A DNA stretch of 34,806 nt from Ruminococcus sp. (lineage in GTDB: Bacteria; Bacillota; Clostridia; Oscillospirales; Ruminococcaceae). Below the pieces are notes generated by a model. It was not told the origin of the DNA, did not search any database, and saw nothing but the letters and a program-made list of their open reading frames with translations. Made by a program: the position numbers and the translations under genes. Positions within the stretch are counted from its first letter, which is position 1. Every line of letters begins with the position of its first letter. The stretch is taken from assembly GCA_024697545.1 (NCBI GenBank), contig JAILFN010000092.1, positions 1-34,806 of the forward strand, written 5' to 3'. Shown in pieces: positions 22,347 through 30,519 of this stretch.

Positions 22347-23229
22347 GCTATTTGGCAATAAAACGGTGTTCTCGCTGGAGATATTCCCGCCCAGCCCCGA
22401 TTCCGATGAGAGCGTTATCTACAATACCCTCGACAAGCTGACCGATATCCGCCCCGACTTCATAAGCGTGACCTACGGCGCGGGCGGCGGCAGGAACGGG
22501 AGCAACACTATACGCATAGCCTCGGATATAATCTCGAAGTACAACACCACGAGCGTCGCGCACCTGCCCTGTATAGATCTGACAAAAGCGGAAGCGGTGC
22601 AGATACTCGATTCGATGAAAGAACACGGCATTGAGAACATACTCGCTCTGCGCGGCGACATTCCCGACCACGCGGAAGTCAGGGGGGATTTCACCCACGC
22701 CGACGAGCTTGTGACCTTTATCCGCGAAAACTACGACTTCAACATCATAGGCGCCTGCTATCCCGAGGTACACCCGGAGAGCAAGAACGCCATCGACGAC
22801 CTGATACATCTGAAATACAAGGTAGACTGCGGAGTCGATCACCTTATCACACAGCTGTTCCTCGACAACAGGCACTTTTATGACTTCCGTGAAAAGACAC
22901 AGCTTGCGGGCATAAACGTGCCTATAGAAGCGGGCATCATGCCCGTGACCAACAAAAAGCAGATAGAGCGAATGGTCAAGCTGTGCGGGGTTGAGCTTCC
23001 CATGAAGCTCGTCCGTATGCTCGAGCGTTACGATGGCGACCCTGTGGCGCTTCGTGATGCGGGCATAGCCTATGCAGCAGACCAGATAACCGATCTGCTT
23101 GCCGAGGGCGTTGACGGCATACATCTTTACACGATGAACGACCCCTACATCGCCCACAGGATATACGATGCCGTAAAGAACATCATCAGCTGTCCGAAGT
23201 GCTGCAATGAGCTGAAGATCTCCGTCTGA
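22333..23229 (+). CDS. metF: 5,10-methylenetetrahydrofolate reductase
   Basis: 298 aa, a single FAD-binding TIM barrel. Motifs are [13 protein letters not shown] near the N-terminus, [33 protein letters not shown] (about 100-107), [16 protein letters not shown] and [18 protein letters not shown]. It makes the 5-methyl-THF that MetE uses. The start codon lies within the end of metE. The C-terminus [12 protein letters not shown] has three cysteines not usual in short MetF proteins; whether they bind metal is unknown. A terminator follows. Confidence 0.95.
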   Translation: MKTAELFGNKTVFSLEIFPPSPDSDESVIYNTLDKLTDIRPDFISVTYGAGGGRNGSNTIRIASDIISKYNTTSVAHLPCIDLTKAEAVQILDSMKEHGIENILALRGDIPDHAEVRGDFTHADELVTFIRENYDFNIIGACYPEVHPESKNAIDDLIHLKYKVDCGVDHLITQLFLDNRHFYDFREKTQLAGINVPIEAGIMPVTNKKQIERMVKLCGVELPMKLVRMLERYDGDPVALRDAGIAYAADQITDLLAEGVDGIHLYTMNDPYIAHRIYDAVKNIISCPKCCNELKISV

Positions 23230-23298
23230 CCGCGTGCATCGAAGATAACAAAACGGATCATGATATTTCCCGTCACGCTTGCCTTTTGCAAGCTTACC

Positions 23299-23338
23299 GA
23301 AAGCGGATCGTGCAGTTTGCCGACCCGCTTTCTTTTTT
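23299..23338 (+). terminator. Terminator of metE-metF
   Basis: GAAAGCGG (23299-23306) pairs with CCGCTTTC (23325-23332), loop of 18 bases, followed by TTTTTT. Confidence 0.8.
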
Positions 23339-23370
23339 AGGGTGTGTTAGGCTTAGTGTCAACACGCCCT
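23339..23370. other. Extra hairpin after the metF terminator
   Basis: AGGGTGTGTT (23339-23348) pairs with AACACGCCCT (23361-23370) with one wobble. It has no T-run. The AT-rich bases 23371-23454 before the next promoter show nothing clear. Confidence 0.6.
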
Positions 23371-23454
23371 AATAAAACAATTGGAGGTCTGTACAAAAAA
23401 CAAATATCCGATTTATGCAATCATACAAAGTAACAGATAAATTTCGGCAGGGGA

Positions 23455-23483
23455 TTTTCATTTGTAAAATTAAATGCTATAAT
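23455..23483 (+). promoter_or_regulatory. Promoter of the alpha/beta hydrolase gene
   Basis: TTTTCA (23455-23460), 17 bases, TATAAT (23478-23483), the same form as the promoter at 327. The leader of about 100 bases carries a perfect hairpin CCGCAC-GACGGCT-GTGCGG (23541-23559). Confidence 0.7.
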
Positions 23484-23593
23484 AGACCCATAAGACCGAA
23501 TGATATTGGGCTTGAAAGGCAGGCGGGCTTTCGGCATTCGCCGCACGACGGCTGTGCGGTATTGCCGTAACAAACGGAGGTGTAAGATATCTT

Positions 23594-24412
23594 ATGGCAG
23601 GTATAACATTTTGTACCGTAAAGGCAGACGGATTTACAATGGATATGTTCCGCTTCGGAAGCGGCAGAAAGCCCTTTGTGATACTCCCCGGGCTCAGCAT
23701 CCGCAGCGTCATGAGCTTCGCGGAGGATGTCGCGGCGGCATACAGCCCTCTCGCAGAGGAGCATACCGTCTATCTTTTCGAGCGCAGGAACGAGCTGCCC
23801 GAAGGCTACACGGTGGGGGACATGGCGCGCGACACCGCGGAGGTATTCCGTCAGCTCGGACTCAAAGACATCTCACTTTTCGGCGCGTCGCAGGGCGGCA
23901 TGATGGCTATGTCGATAGCGGCTGACTATCCGCAGCTTGTCAGCAAGCTGATACTGGCGTCTACCTGCTCGCGCATGACGACCGTGAGATTTTCGGCAGT
24001 GGACGAATGGATAAGCTTTGCAAAGGCGGGAAAGACGACAGAGCTTTTTTCGGCGTTCGGCAAAGCGGTATACCCCGAAGCTGTGTTTGAGAGCTTGCGC
24101 GGCACCCTTGCAGAAGCCGCAAAAACGGTGACTGCCGAAGAGCTTTCGCGGTTTGTGAAACTCTCGGAAGGCATGAGGGGATTCGACATAACCGACAAAC
24201 TCGCAGGCATCAGCTGCCCGACCATGCTGATAGCCTCAGATGACGACAGGCTTTTCGGAGCGGAAGCCGCTATGCAGATACGCGAGGGAATGAGCGACCT
24301 CTGCGGATTTGAGTACCATATGTACAGCGGCTGCGGCCATGCGGTCTACGACACGGCTCCCGACCTGAAAGAACGTATGCGGAGGTTTCTTGCAGCGGAC
24401 GTTCCGCGGTGA
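23594..24412 (+). CDS. Alpha/beta-hydrolase fold protein
   Basis: 272 aa, no signal peptide. The nucleophile elbow is GASQGG with S99, the acid is probably D216-D218 (ASDDDRLF), and the base is H249 in SGCGHAVYD, a complete catalytic triad. FVILPGLSIRS near residue 28 forms the oxyanion-hole loop. The family includes esterases, lipases and C-C hydrolases; substrate cannot be told. The ribosome site GGAGG is about 13 bases from the ATG, longer than usual. It stands alone, convergent with the HD gene. Confidence 0.85.
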   Translation: MAGITFCTVKADGFTMDMFRFGSGRKPFVILPGLSIRSVMSFAEDVAAAYSPLAEEHTVYLFERRNELPEGYTVGDMARDTAEVFRQLGLKDISLFGASQGGMMAMSIAADYPQLVSKLILASTCSRMTTVRFSAVDEWISFAKAGKTTELFSAFGKAVYPEAVFESLRGTLAEAAKTVTAEELSRFVKLSEGMRGFDITDKLAGISCPTMLIASDDDRLFGAEAAMQIREGMSDLCGFEYHMYSGCGHAVYDTAPDLKERMRRFLAADVPR

Positions 24413-24443
24413 GGTGCGCAGCAGGCTCACGAATAAAAAAAAC

Positions 24444-24482
24444 AGCACAGCCCGTTTTATAAGAGCAGGCTGTGCTTTTGCT
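24444..24482. terminator. Bidirectional terminator between convergent genes
   Basis: AGCACAGCC (24444-24452) with GGCTGTGCT (24468-24476), preceded by an A-run and followed by TTTTGCTTTTT. It serves the hydrolase gene and the minus-strand HD operon. Confidence 0.85.
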
Positions 24483-24489
24483 TTTTGTA

Positions 24490-24996
24490 TCATCTGCCCG
24501 AAGAGCGTTCTCCGCGGCGCTTTTTTGCTTTCCCCCGCGTCATAAAAGTCTCTCTCAGCGATACTATCTTGTCCGCCGTACAGACTATCCACGCCTCGCG
24601 GCTGCGGGGCAGGCGGGTGATGTTCAACGGCCACATATGCGACCATATCACATGATGCGTGCGCCCGTCGATATCAAAATGGCGGCGGGCGTTTTTTGCA
24701 GCCGCTGCCGCATGGGTATAGCCGTGTATCCTCTGACCGGGGCGAGCCTTGTCGTGCCAGTCGTAGAGAAAGTAGTCATGCAGCATAGCGCCTGTTATCA
24801 GCACCTTTTTATCGGAATTAAGATGCAGCCGCCTGTCGATGCCGAGGCTCAGCTTTGTTACCGCACGGCAGTGCTCGAAGGTCGATACGCTGCCGTGCTG
24901 TGTAAATGACTTCATTTCCCTGACCCTGCCGTCACGCCGCAGGCTGCTGAGTATCCGCCCCGCCTCACGGTCGGGAAAGGCTCGTGTATCTCTCAT
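24490..24996 (-). CDS. HD-domain phosphohydrolase
   Basis: 168 aa. The HD metal residues are H42 (FEHCRAV), H73-D74 (AMLHDYFLYDWHD) and D142 (CTADKIVS). H91 and H95 (HGYTHAAAA) and H119-H120 add further possible ligands. This is the small bacterial HD hydrolase type that acts on phosphate esters of nucleotides or similar molecules; substrate unknown. The C-terminus is basic (TRGKAKKRRGERSSGR). It starts six bases after the stop of the 51-aa gene, as last gene of an operon with DUF1836. Confidence 0.85.
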   Translation of the reverse strand: MRDTRAFPDREAGRILSSLRRDGRVREMKSFTQHGSVSTFEHCRAVTKLSLGIDRRLHLNSDKKVLITGAMLHDYFLYDWHDKARPGQRIHGYTHAAAAAKNARRHFDIDGRTHHVIWSHMWPLNITRLPRSREAWIVCTADKIVSLRETFMTRGKAKKRRGERSSGR

Positions 24997-25002
24997 GTGG
25001 CA

Positions 25003-25158
25003 TCACTTCTTGATCCTTTTGACCTTAGCTTTTTTGTTCGCCGTCTTCTTCGCGCCGTCGAGCATATCTAGTATCTCAAAGGCAAGCTCGGCAGCATCTC
25101 CCAAAAGCCCCGCGAGCCTGCCGAACGCCCCTGCGGCTTTGCCGATGATCTTTTTCAT
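25003..25158 (-). CDS. 51-residue amphipathic, lysine-rich peptide, function unknown
   Basis: The sequence starts MKKIIGKAAGAFGRLAGLLG, continues as one likely amphipathic helix (DAAELAFEILDMLDGA) and ends in a strongly basic tail of eight Lys and one Arg. It has no cysteine and no recognised family. I placed the start at 25158 because it follows the DUF1836 stop by four bases and has GAGG upstream; a longer frame would run antiparallel to nothing but overlaps DUF1836. It could be a membrane-associated peptide or a nucleic-acid-binding partner. Confidence 0.6.
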   Translation of the reverse strand: MKKIIGKAAGAFGRLAGLLGDAAELAFEILDMLDGAKKTANKKAKVKRIKK

Positions 25159-25162
25159 GGGC

Positions 25163-25765
25163 TCAATCCTCGGTGACGTGCCCTGCGATACCGACCTCGT
25201 CGGCATAAAATTCAAGCTCGCCGAACTCGCCCTCCGCAAGCTGACGGAAGTATCCCGATATAGCGCTCTGCACCATTATCAGCACGACGTTTTCAAGCAC
25301 GTTGCGCTCGCGCTTGGTCAGACCCTCATCGGGCAGGTGTGCGTTCACCCTTTCGCGTATCTCGTCCCCCGACCACAGCCTGCCGTTCTCCGCCTCGTAT
25401 ATAACGGTGCAGAGCAGATTGTAAAGCTCGGTGTCGTGCAGTATATCGTCATCCATGCGGATAACGTCGCCGTTTACTATCATCATGAGCTTGGTTATGT
25501 CATCAAGCTTCAGCGTTCCGCGCATTATATTTATCAGCAGTATCCTGACCACCGAGCGCTCGCCGTATTTCTTATTGACGCTGGGCGTCACCCAGCCGCG
25601 TTTTATCCAGTTCTGTATGGTAGTGCCCTCAAGCCCCGTTATCTGCGAAAGCTGAGAGAGCGAGACTCCTCCCGTCGCGGTTATGATAGGTGAGATAAGC
25701 GCATATGTATCAGACCCAGCGCGGCTGTCGAACGGTATCGCCGTTCCCGGTAGATATGGAAGCAT
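25163..25765 (-). CDS. DUF1836 protein (MerR-like helix-turn-helix)
   Basis: 200 aa. Residues 35-60 (GVSLSQLSQITGLEGTTIQNWIKRGWV) are a MerR/phage-excisionase-type helix-turn-helix, and the following region (KKYGERSVVRILLINIMRGTLKLDDI) is characteristic of DUF1836. Such proteins are thought to be DNA-binding regulators; targets are unknown. GGAGG lies before the ATG. It is the first gene of the operon with the 51-aa peptide and the HD hydrolase. Confidence 0.87.
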   Translation of the reverse strand: MLPYLPGTAIPFDSRAGSDTYALISPIITATGGVSLSQLSQITGLEGTTIQNWIKRGWVTPSVNKKYGERSVVRILLINIMRGTLKLDDITKLMMIVNGDVIRMDDDILHDTELYNLLCTVIYEAENGRLWSGDEIRERVNAHLPDEGLTKRERNVLENVVLIMVQSAISGYFRQLAEGEFGELEFYADEVGIAGHVTED

Positions 25766-25819
25766 AGGTTATTTCCTCCCTGTGACAAGTTATCGTTTCC
25801 CTCTTACAGGTTCACTAAT

Positions 25820-25848
25820 ATTATATCACAGCCTGCACTTCCCGTCAA
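25820..25848 (-). promoter_or_regulatory. Promoter of the DUF1836 operon
   Basis: On the minus strand TTGACG (25843-25848), 17 bases, TATAAT (25820-25825). Leader about 48 bases. Confidence 0.85.
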
Positions 25849-25877
25849 GCTTTTTTTGCTCCCTGATACGGCAGCGG

Positions 25878-26600
25878 TCAGCCGTTGCCGCCGCGCCCTT
25901 CGAGTCTTCCCGAATCAATGTGGTAATCGTTCAGCCCGCTGAACAGCGCGAACGCCATTTTACGGCGGTAGTCTTCACGTTCGAGCTTTGCGGCTTCCTC
26001 GGGGTTGGAGATAAACCCGCATTCCGCCATGACAGCGGGATTGCGGCAGTTGCAGAGCAGGAAAAGCTCATCGTCCATCGCTTTAGTCTCGCGCTCATTA
26101 TCGGGCTGAAGATCGCCGCGCACACGTTCCCGCAGGCACTCCGCGAGCCGCCCGCCCTCGGCATTCTCCTTATGGTAGAACATCTGAGCCCCGCTGTATT
26201 TCGGGTCGGTGAAGCGGTTCTGATGTATGGATATGCACACCGCGTCCTCGGTATTGAAAAGTGCCAGACGATTCTCCATATCCGAAAGCTTTTGCTTACG
26301 CAGACCTACTGTACCCGGGTCATAGATCGAGACATCTTCCGTGCGGGTCATAACAGTATTGTACCCGCATATCGAGAGCATATCCGAAAGCTTCAGCGCC
26401 ATATCGAGGTTCAGCCCTTTTTCGGGCGTACCGTCAACGGCTACCCCGCCGCCGTCCTCACCGCCGTGACCGGGGTCGATGACCACTATCGGGCGCGGGT
26501 CGTTTTTCACGGGCGCAGAGGTCTTTACTGCGTCATTCTCCGCCGCCGCGCATGAGCAGAGGGTAACAGCCGCCAGTGCGGTCACTATCATTTTTTTCAT
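25878..26600 (-). CDS. N-acetylmuramoyl-L-alanine amidase (Amidase_3), lipoprotein
   Basis: 240 aa. A signal peptide with a lipobox (LCSC, Cys17) predicts anchoring to the outer face of the membrane. The catalytic domain begins PIVVIDPGHGGEDGG with zinc ligands H45 and E57-like NLDMALKLSDML, a third His in SIHQN, and catalytic Glu in AECGFISNPEE. This order is typical of CwlD/AmiC-type amidases that cut the amide between MurNAc and the stem peptide. I used the ATG at 26600 because AAGGAGG lies eight bases upstream and it gives a proper signal peptide; the frame is open to 26654. A -10-like TATAAT lies at 26641-26646. Confidence 0.9.
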   Translation of the reverse strand: MKKMIVTALAAVTLCSCAAAENDAVKTSAPVKNDPRPIVVIDPGHGGEDGGGVAVDGTPEKGLNLDMALKLSDMLSICGYNTVMTRTEDVSIYDPGTVGLRKQKLSDMENRLALFNTEDAVCISIHQNRFTDPKYSGAQMFYHKENAEGGRLAECLRERVRGDLQPDNERETKAMDDELFLLCNCRNPAVMAECGFISNPEEAAKLEREDYRRKMAFALFSGLNDYHIDSGRLEGRGGNG

Positions 26601-26640
26601 ATCGGATACCTCCTTAGTGTACAGGCATTGCACCTTATTG

Positions 26641-26646
26641 ATTATA
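26641..26646 (-). promoter_or_regulatory. Possible -10 element of the amidase gene
   Basis: TATAAT on the minus strand, about 35 bases before the ribosome site. No good -35 element stands at the right distance. Confidence 0.4.
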
Positions 26647-26791
26647 TGAAACATCCCGGAGGTTTATACGGCGTTCTTTTTCGGGGGCTGGGTTTTTGGG
26701 TATCGGGAGCTGTCTGCTGATCGTTTCTTTGCCGCAAATGCGGTCAGAAGGTTGATCGACACGCTGCCATATGCAAGCTTTACGGGAAATA

Positions 26792-26822
26792 AAAAGAGCT
26801 GTCGGTTGCGGACAGCTCTTTT
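26792..26822 (-). terminator. Terminator of the Gld-like ABC operon
   Basis: A perfect 12-bp stem (26792-26803 with 26811-26822), loop of seven, with a T-run on the minus strand. It lies six bases after the DUF4340 stop codon. Confidence 0.92.
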
Positions 26823-26827
26823 ACATA

Positions 26828-28249
26828 TCATTCGTCTTTCTTATTGGCGGAGATCCCCAGGTCTTCGTTCAGCTTTTCAACGAACGTCAGGCAGCCATTT
26901 GTTCCCTTGATCTCCGTGCTGCTGACCGTCATTCCGAGGCATATGCCGTCGATGTACGCCCAATAGCTTTCGTCGTCGATGGGGACGAGTTCGAGCAGAC
27001 GCTCGCTGCCGTCGGCAAGCTTATAGAGGAATGTGCAGGTCGGAGTACCCATCTTTGCGGGTATGTCCTCGAGGTAATCGGCGTGTTCTATCTCGGATAC
27101 CGAAGCGTAAAGGTATTCAAAATCCTTCGCCGCGTCCTCGCTGCTCTCGGCAGTGATCTCATTGCCGTCGTATTCATATACCTGCTTTTCGTGGTCTATC
27201 GAAAGGGTGTGCTTCTCGCCGTCTATGGTCATCTCAAGCGATACCGCGTCTATGAACGGCACGCTCATAGCCTGCTTTACGGTAAGATCCTGCCACTTGC
27301 CCGAAAGGAAAGCGGCGTTGTTCATCGACAGACTGTATACCGCACAGGTATTGGTGTCATAGCACCATACGTTCTCATCGTCCTTATCAAACTCGGGGAA
27401 TTGCAGGGTAAATGTCTCGTCCTCCGTCACGACGGAGAATGTATATGCGGGGCTGTCAAGACCATACTTTGCAAGCTCGCCCTCGTCCTTTGTAAAGCAT
27501 TCAAAGTTATCGGTCTGAACGCGGACCATGTTCGTAAGTATGCTGTTGACGGTTATAGCGTCTATCTTAGCGTCGGGCTGCGGAGCATTCAGCGCCCATA
27601 TCGTGTTGCCGTCGTTCACGCGGGTGAGGTCATAGAGCGTTTCATCGCCGTGTACGAGCGAGAACTGCACGATATCGGTGTCGTAGCAGTTCAGCATATA
27701 GGGATTGCGAAGCAGCGATATATCTCCGCGAAGGTCGTTGCCCGTGCCGTTGTCTATGCAGTAAACGGTGTCATCTCCGGGCAGCATCACATAGCTGAAC
27801 TCATTTGTAACCGAGCTGTTCCCGACGTAAACGGTATAATCGGTATCGGGGGTGTGGCATACCACGGTGACGGGAGAATCAAGCCCGTACTCTGCGAGCT
27901 CGTCATTCTTCACATCAGCCTTGTGGTCGGCGGTAAGCCCGCTCATCGACGCTGCCACAACGTTGAGGTAATAGCTGTTGAGCGGGAAATCATAGGGATA
28001 ATCCGTCTCGTCGATGTGCCAGTCGCCCGCCTGATCTACCGACATATTGAAATAGCCGTCGGCAGTCGTGATATCAATGCCCTTTACGAGATTTGAATCA
28101 AAATTGTAAAGCTTCAGGGCTTCCTTTTCCGCCTTTGCGGCATTGTCCTCCGAAGTCTTTTTGTGATCGACGTAGAAATATGCGCCCGCTGCGCCTCCGA
28201 GGAGGAGTATCAGGGCTGCACCCGTAGCGATCATTGATTTACGGTTCAT
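26828..28249 (-). CDS. DUF4340-domain membrane-anchored protein
   Basis: 473 aa from the ATG at 28249 (GGAGG eight bases upstream). One N-terminal membrane segment (ATGAALILLLGGAAGAYFYV) is followed by a large extracellular region. It contains repeats of the DUF4340 kind: LAEYGLDSPVTVVCHT with YTVYVGNS, and LAKYGLDSPAYTFSVV with FTLQFP, about 180 residues apart. The start overlaps the stop of the GldG-like gene (ATGA), so the two are translationally coupled. DUF4340 proteins often accompany GldA/F/G-type transporters; the role is unknown. Confidence 0.87.
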   Translation of the reverse strand: MNRKSMIATGAALILLLGGAAGAYFYVDHKKTSEDNAAKAEKEALKLYNFDSNLVKGIDITTADGYFNMSVDQAGDWHIDETDYPYDFPLNSYYLNVVAASMSGLTADHKADVKNDELAEYGLDSPVTVVCHTPDTDYTVYVGNSSVTNEFSYVMLPGDDTVYCIDNGTGNDLRGDISLLRNPYMLNCYDTDIVQFSLVHGDETLYDLTRVNDGNTIWALNAPQPDAKIDAITVNSILTNMVRVQTDNFECFTKDEGELAKYGLDSPAYTFSVVTEDETFTLQFPEFDKDDENVWCYDTNTCAVYSLSMNNAAFLSGKWQDLTVKQAMSVPFIDAVSLEMTIDGEKHTLSIDHEKQVYEYDGNEITAESSEDAAKDFEYLYASVSEIEHADYLEDIPAKMGTPTCTFLYKLADGSERLLELVPIDDESYWAYIDGICLGMTVSSTEIKGTNGCLTFVEKLNEDLGISANKKDE

Positions 28250-29757
28250 TCTGAATACCTCCGTCTGAGCCATACAGCGCCGCCGATAAGTCCCACAACG
28301 ATCGGCACAGCGATGAATATAACGTTCACAACGTTCGCATCTGATGCGGATGCGATGTTCATTTCATCAAAGGTACGCTCCTTGCCCGCAATGCCAAAGT
28401 CAAGAGCCTGATCCGAGTCATACATCCAGGAGAATACCGAAAGCTGAAGGTTCACGGGTATCGTCATGTATGCCTGATATATGTTTTCGTCGTCCAGAAA
28501 TTCCGCGTTGCCCATTACCATGATCTTGGCATCGGAGCGCTGCTTGTCTGTCGAATACATCGCAAGGTCTAAGACCACGTCGCTTATACGGTCGCGGGGC
28601 TTTGCACCGCCCAGAGGTTCTCCGACTGCGGTGGAAGAGCCGTCGCCTACCCTGTCGATGGTCTGGAGCAGCGAACCCGCGAATATATTCTCGCTGCTCA
28701 CGCCCTCGTTATAGATCTGCGAGAAGCTGCGGGAGTTGGTCATTACGGGTACAGCGCCCTGATCCACGAACTGCTTGAGCCCGCTCGTAAGGTCGATCTT
28801 TGTGGTATCATCAGCAACGACTATGCTGCATCTGAAGCTTGTGGGATCGTTCGGTACATAAAGATCGGGGTCTGTCTCATTAACGCGGTCATAATCCATG
28901 CTGAGGCTGAAATCTTTGAGTATGCTCTCGATGTTGGTGTAATCCACGGCATCCTCGTTGGGCGACATCCAGAAGCATATGTTTCCGCCGTTGTCGAGGT
29001 AGCTGTTGAGTGCGGTGAGCTCGTTTGAAGAGATATCGCTCTTGGGTGCCGCAGCGATAACTATCGCCGCGTCCTCGGGAACGGAGTCCTTGACGGTAAG
29101 GTCTAAAGGCTCTGCGATATAATTGCGTGCCGCAAGATTCTTTTTAAGTATGGTGTAATCGGTGTCGATAGCCTTTTCGCCGTGTCCCGTAAGGAAGTAT
29201 ACCTTGATCTCCTTGCCGCTGACTACCGCCTCTATCGCACCTGTGATGATATTCTCACCCGTGAAATAAACGGTGCTTGCGGTCTTGGTACCGTCGCCCG
29301 TGGTGTGGGTCTCAAACATCGTGTTTGCGGGAATATGCTTGCTCCTGCCCTCGCACTCGATGACGATATCGCCCTGCGAGATGGAGTAGCCCATTTCCTG
29401 AAGCTCCTTTACCTTATCGGGATCGTCATCGGGGTCAAAGGCGCTGAAGTTTATGCAGTCATAGGAGGAATACTCCTTCATAGCGTTGTAAAGCGGCATA
29501 CTCTCGGTATCGGTCGAAAGCAGATCCATGTCGAACAGGAAGTAGAAGTTCACCTTCTTATCGAGCGACTCGAGGTAATTCGTGGTGCTGTCCGTAAGCT
29601 TATAGATGCCCGTGGGGGTCATATCCCAGACCACATTGATGCGGGATACCATCAGATTGATAAGGATAACTATCGCCAGTGCTATCGCACCGAACACAAC
29701 GGCGGCAGCGGTAAAGCTGCGTGCCTTCTTGGGTTTATTAGTTTCTTTCTGTGCCAT
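28246..29757 (-). CDS. GldG-like ABC transporter auxiliary protein
   Basis: 503 aa. Membrane segments near residues 15-38 and 475-497 bracket an extracellular domain of the ABC-transporter auxiliary (GldG/DUF4350) type: NFYFLFDMD, IKVYFLTGHGEKAIDTDY, IVIAAPK-like IVIAAAPKSDIS, and NGGNICFWMSPNED. This domain resembles the intraflagellar transport/thioredoxin-like fold seen in GldG. It has no catalytic residues I can identify. The start has GGAGGGG upstream. It forms the transporter with the permease (17 bases upstream) and ATPase. Confidence 0.88.
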   Translation of the reverse strand: MAQKETNKPKKARSFTAAAVVFGAIALAIVILINLMVSRINVVWDMTPTGIYKLTDSTTNYLESLDKKVNFYFLFDMDLLSTDTESMPLYNAMKEYSSYDCINFSAFDPDDDPDKVKELQEMGYSISQGDIVIECEGRSKHIPANTMFETHTTGDGTKTASTVYFTGENIITGAIEAVVSGKEIKVYFLTGHGEKAIDTDYTILKKNLAARNYIAEPLDLTVKDSVPEDAAIVIAAAPKSDISSNELTALNSYLDNGGNICFWMSPNEDAVDYTNIESILKDFSLSMDYDRVNETDPDLYVPNDPTSFRCSIVVADDTTKIDLTSGLKQFVDQGAVPVMTNSRSFSQIYNEGVSSENIFAGSLLQTIDRVGDGSSTAVGEPLGGAKPRDRISDVVLDLAMYSTDKQRSDAKIMVMGNAEFLDDENIYQAYMTIPVNLQLSVFSWMYDSDQALDFGIAGKERTFDEMNIASASDANVVNVIFIAVPIVVGLIGGAVWLRRRYSE

Positions 29758-29774
29758 TATTCGATCCCCTCCAA

Positions 29775-30506
29775 TCAGCGATGGTTCCAGCGGCGCTTTT
29801 CTATGTACAGTATGATCCAGAAGAGTACCAGTACGGTAAGGCTCAGGAAGAAGACAAGATCTTCAAGGCGGAACATACCCTGTGCAAAGAAAAGGAAGCG
29901 GCGCTGCATCGAGAACCAGGTCACAACGGAATTAAGATGCGGGTAGCTCTCTACCAGCTTTGTACCGCCAAACTGATCGAGGAAGAGGAAGCCTTCCATA
30001 ACGATCTCTCCGATTATCGCGGCTATTATGGAATTGCTCTGCATCGCAGAGAAAAGCATACCGAGTGCTATGCAGACAAGTCCCCATAGGAAGAAGCTTA
30101 TATATCCGCAGATGAGCGACGACCATATAACGGTGCCGTGCAGCGAAATATATATGGGGAAGAACAGTGAAAGCAGCATCATGAACAGGAAGACCGTAAC
30201 GATGGACAAAAACTTCGCCAAAACTATCTGTGTTATGGTAAGCGGGCTGGTCAGCAGCTGCACCTCGGTGCCGCCGCGGCGTTCATCGGCAAATGAGCGC
30301 ATGGTAAGCAGCGGTATTATGAACATGAAATAGAAGAAGTTGTTATAAAACATATCGGGAAAGGAGAACTGTAGTACGCTGCTGTCCATGTCCGCGATCC
30401 TGTTGACGAACGCAAAGCCGAATATCAGCATGAACAGTGCCGAAAGCACATAAGCGAAAGGAGAAAAGAAGAATGACTGTATCTCCTTTTTATATAAAGA
30501 AAACAT
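29775..30506 (-). CDS. ABC-2 type permease, GldF-like
   Basis: 243 aa with six likely membrane segments, starting MFSLYKKEIQSFFFSPFAYVL. RSFADERRGGTEVQLLTSPLTITQIVLAKF (about 70-100) is the cytoplasmic coupling loop typical of the GldF/CcmB-like ABC-2 class. I chose the ATG at 30506: AAAGGAG stands eight bases before it, whereas the GTG at 30515 touches that site. The ATPase gene ends 13 bases upstream. In Bacteroidetes the homologue is linked to gliding, which is not expected here. Confidence 0.9.
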   Translation of the reverse strand: MFSLYKKEIQSFFFSPFAYVLSALFMLIFGFAFVNRIADMDSSVLQFSFPDMFYNNFFYFMFIIPLLTMRSFADERRGGTEVQLLTSPLTITQIVLAKFLSIVTVFLFMMLLSLFFPIYISLHGTVIWSSLICGYISFFLWGLVCIALGMLFSAMQSNSIIAAIIGEIVMEGFLFLDQFGGTKLVESYPHLNSVVTWFSMQRRFLFFAQGMFRLEDLVFFLSLTVLVLFWIILYIEKRRWNHR

Positions 30507-30519
30507 TTTGCACACTCCT

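Noticed and set aside
26771..28096. 441-codon open frame on the plus strand
   Set aside because: It is antisense to the DUF4340 gene, resembles no family, and starts within the terminator region.
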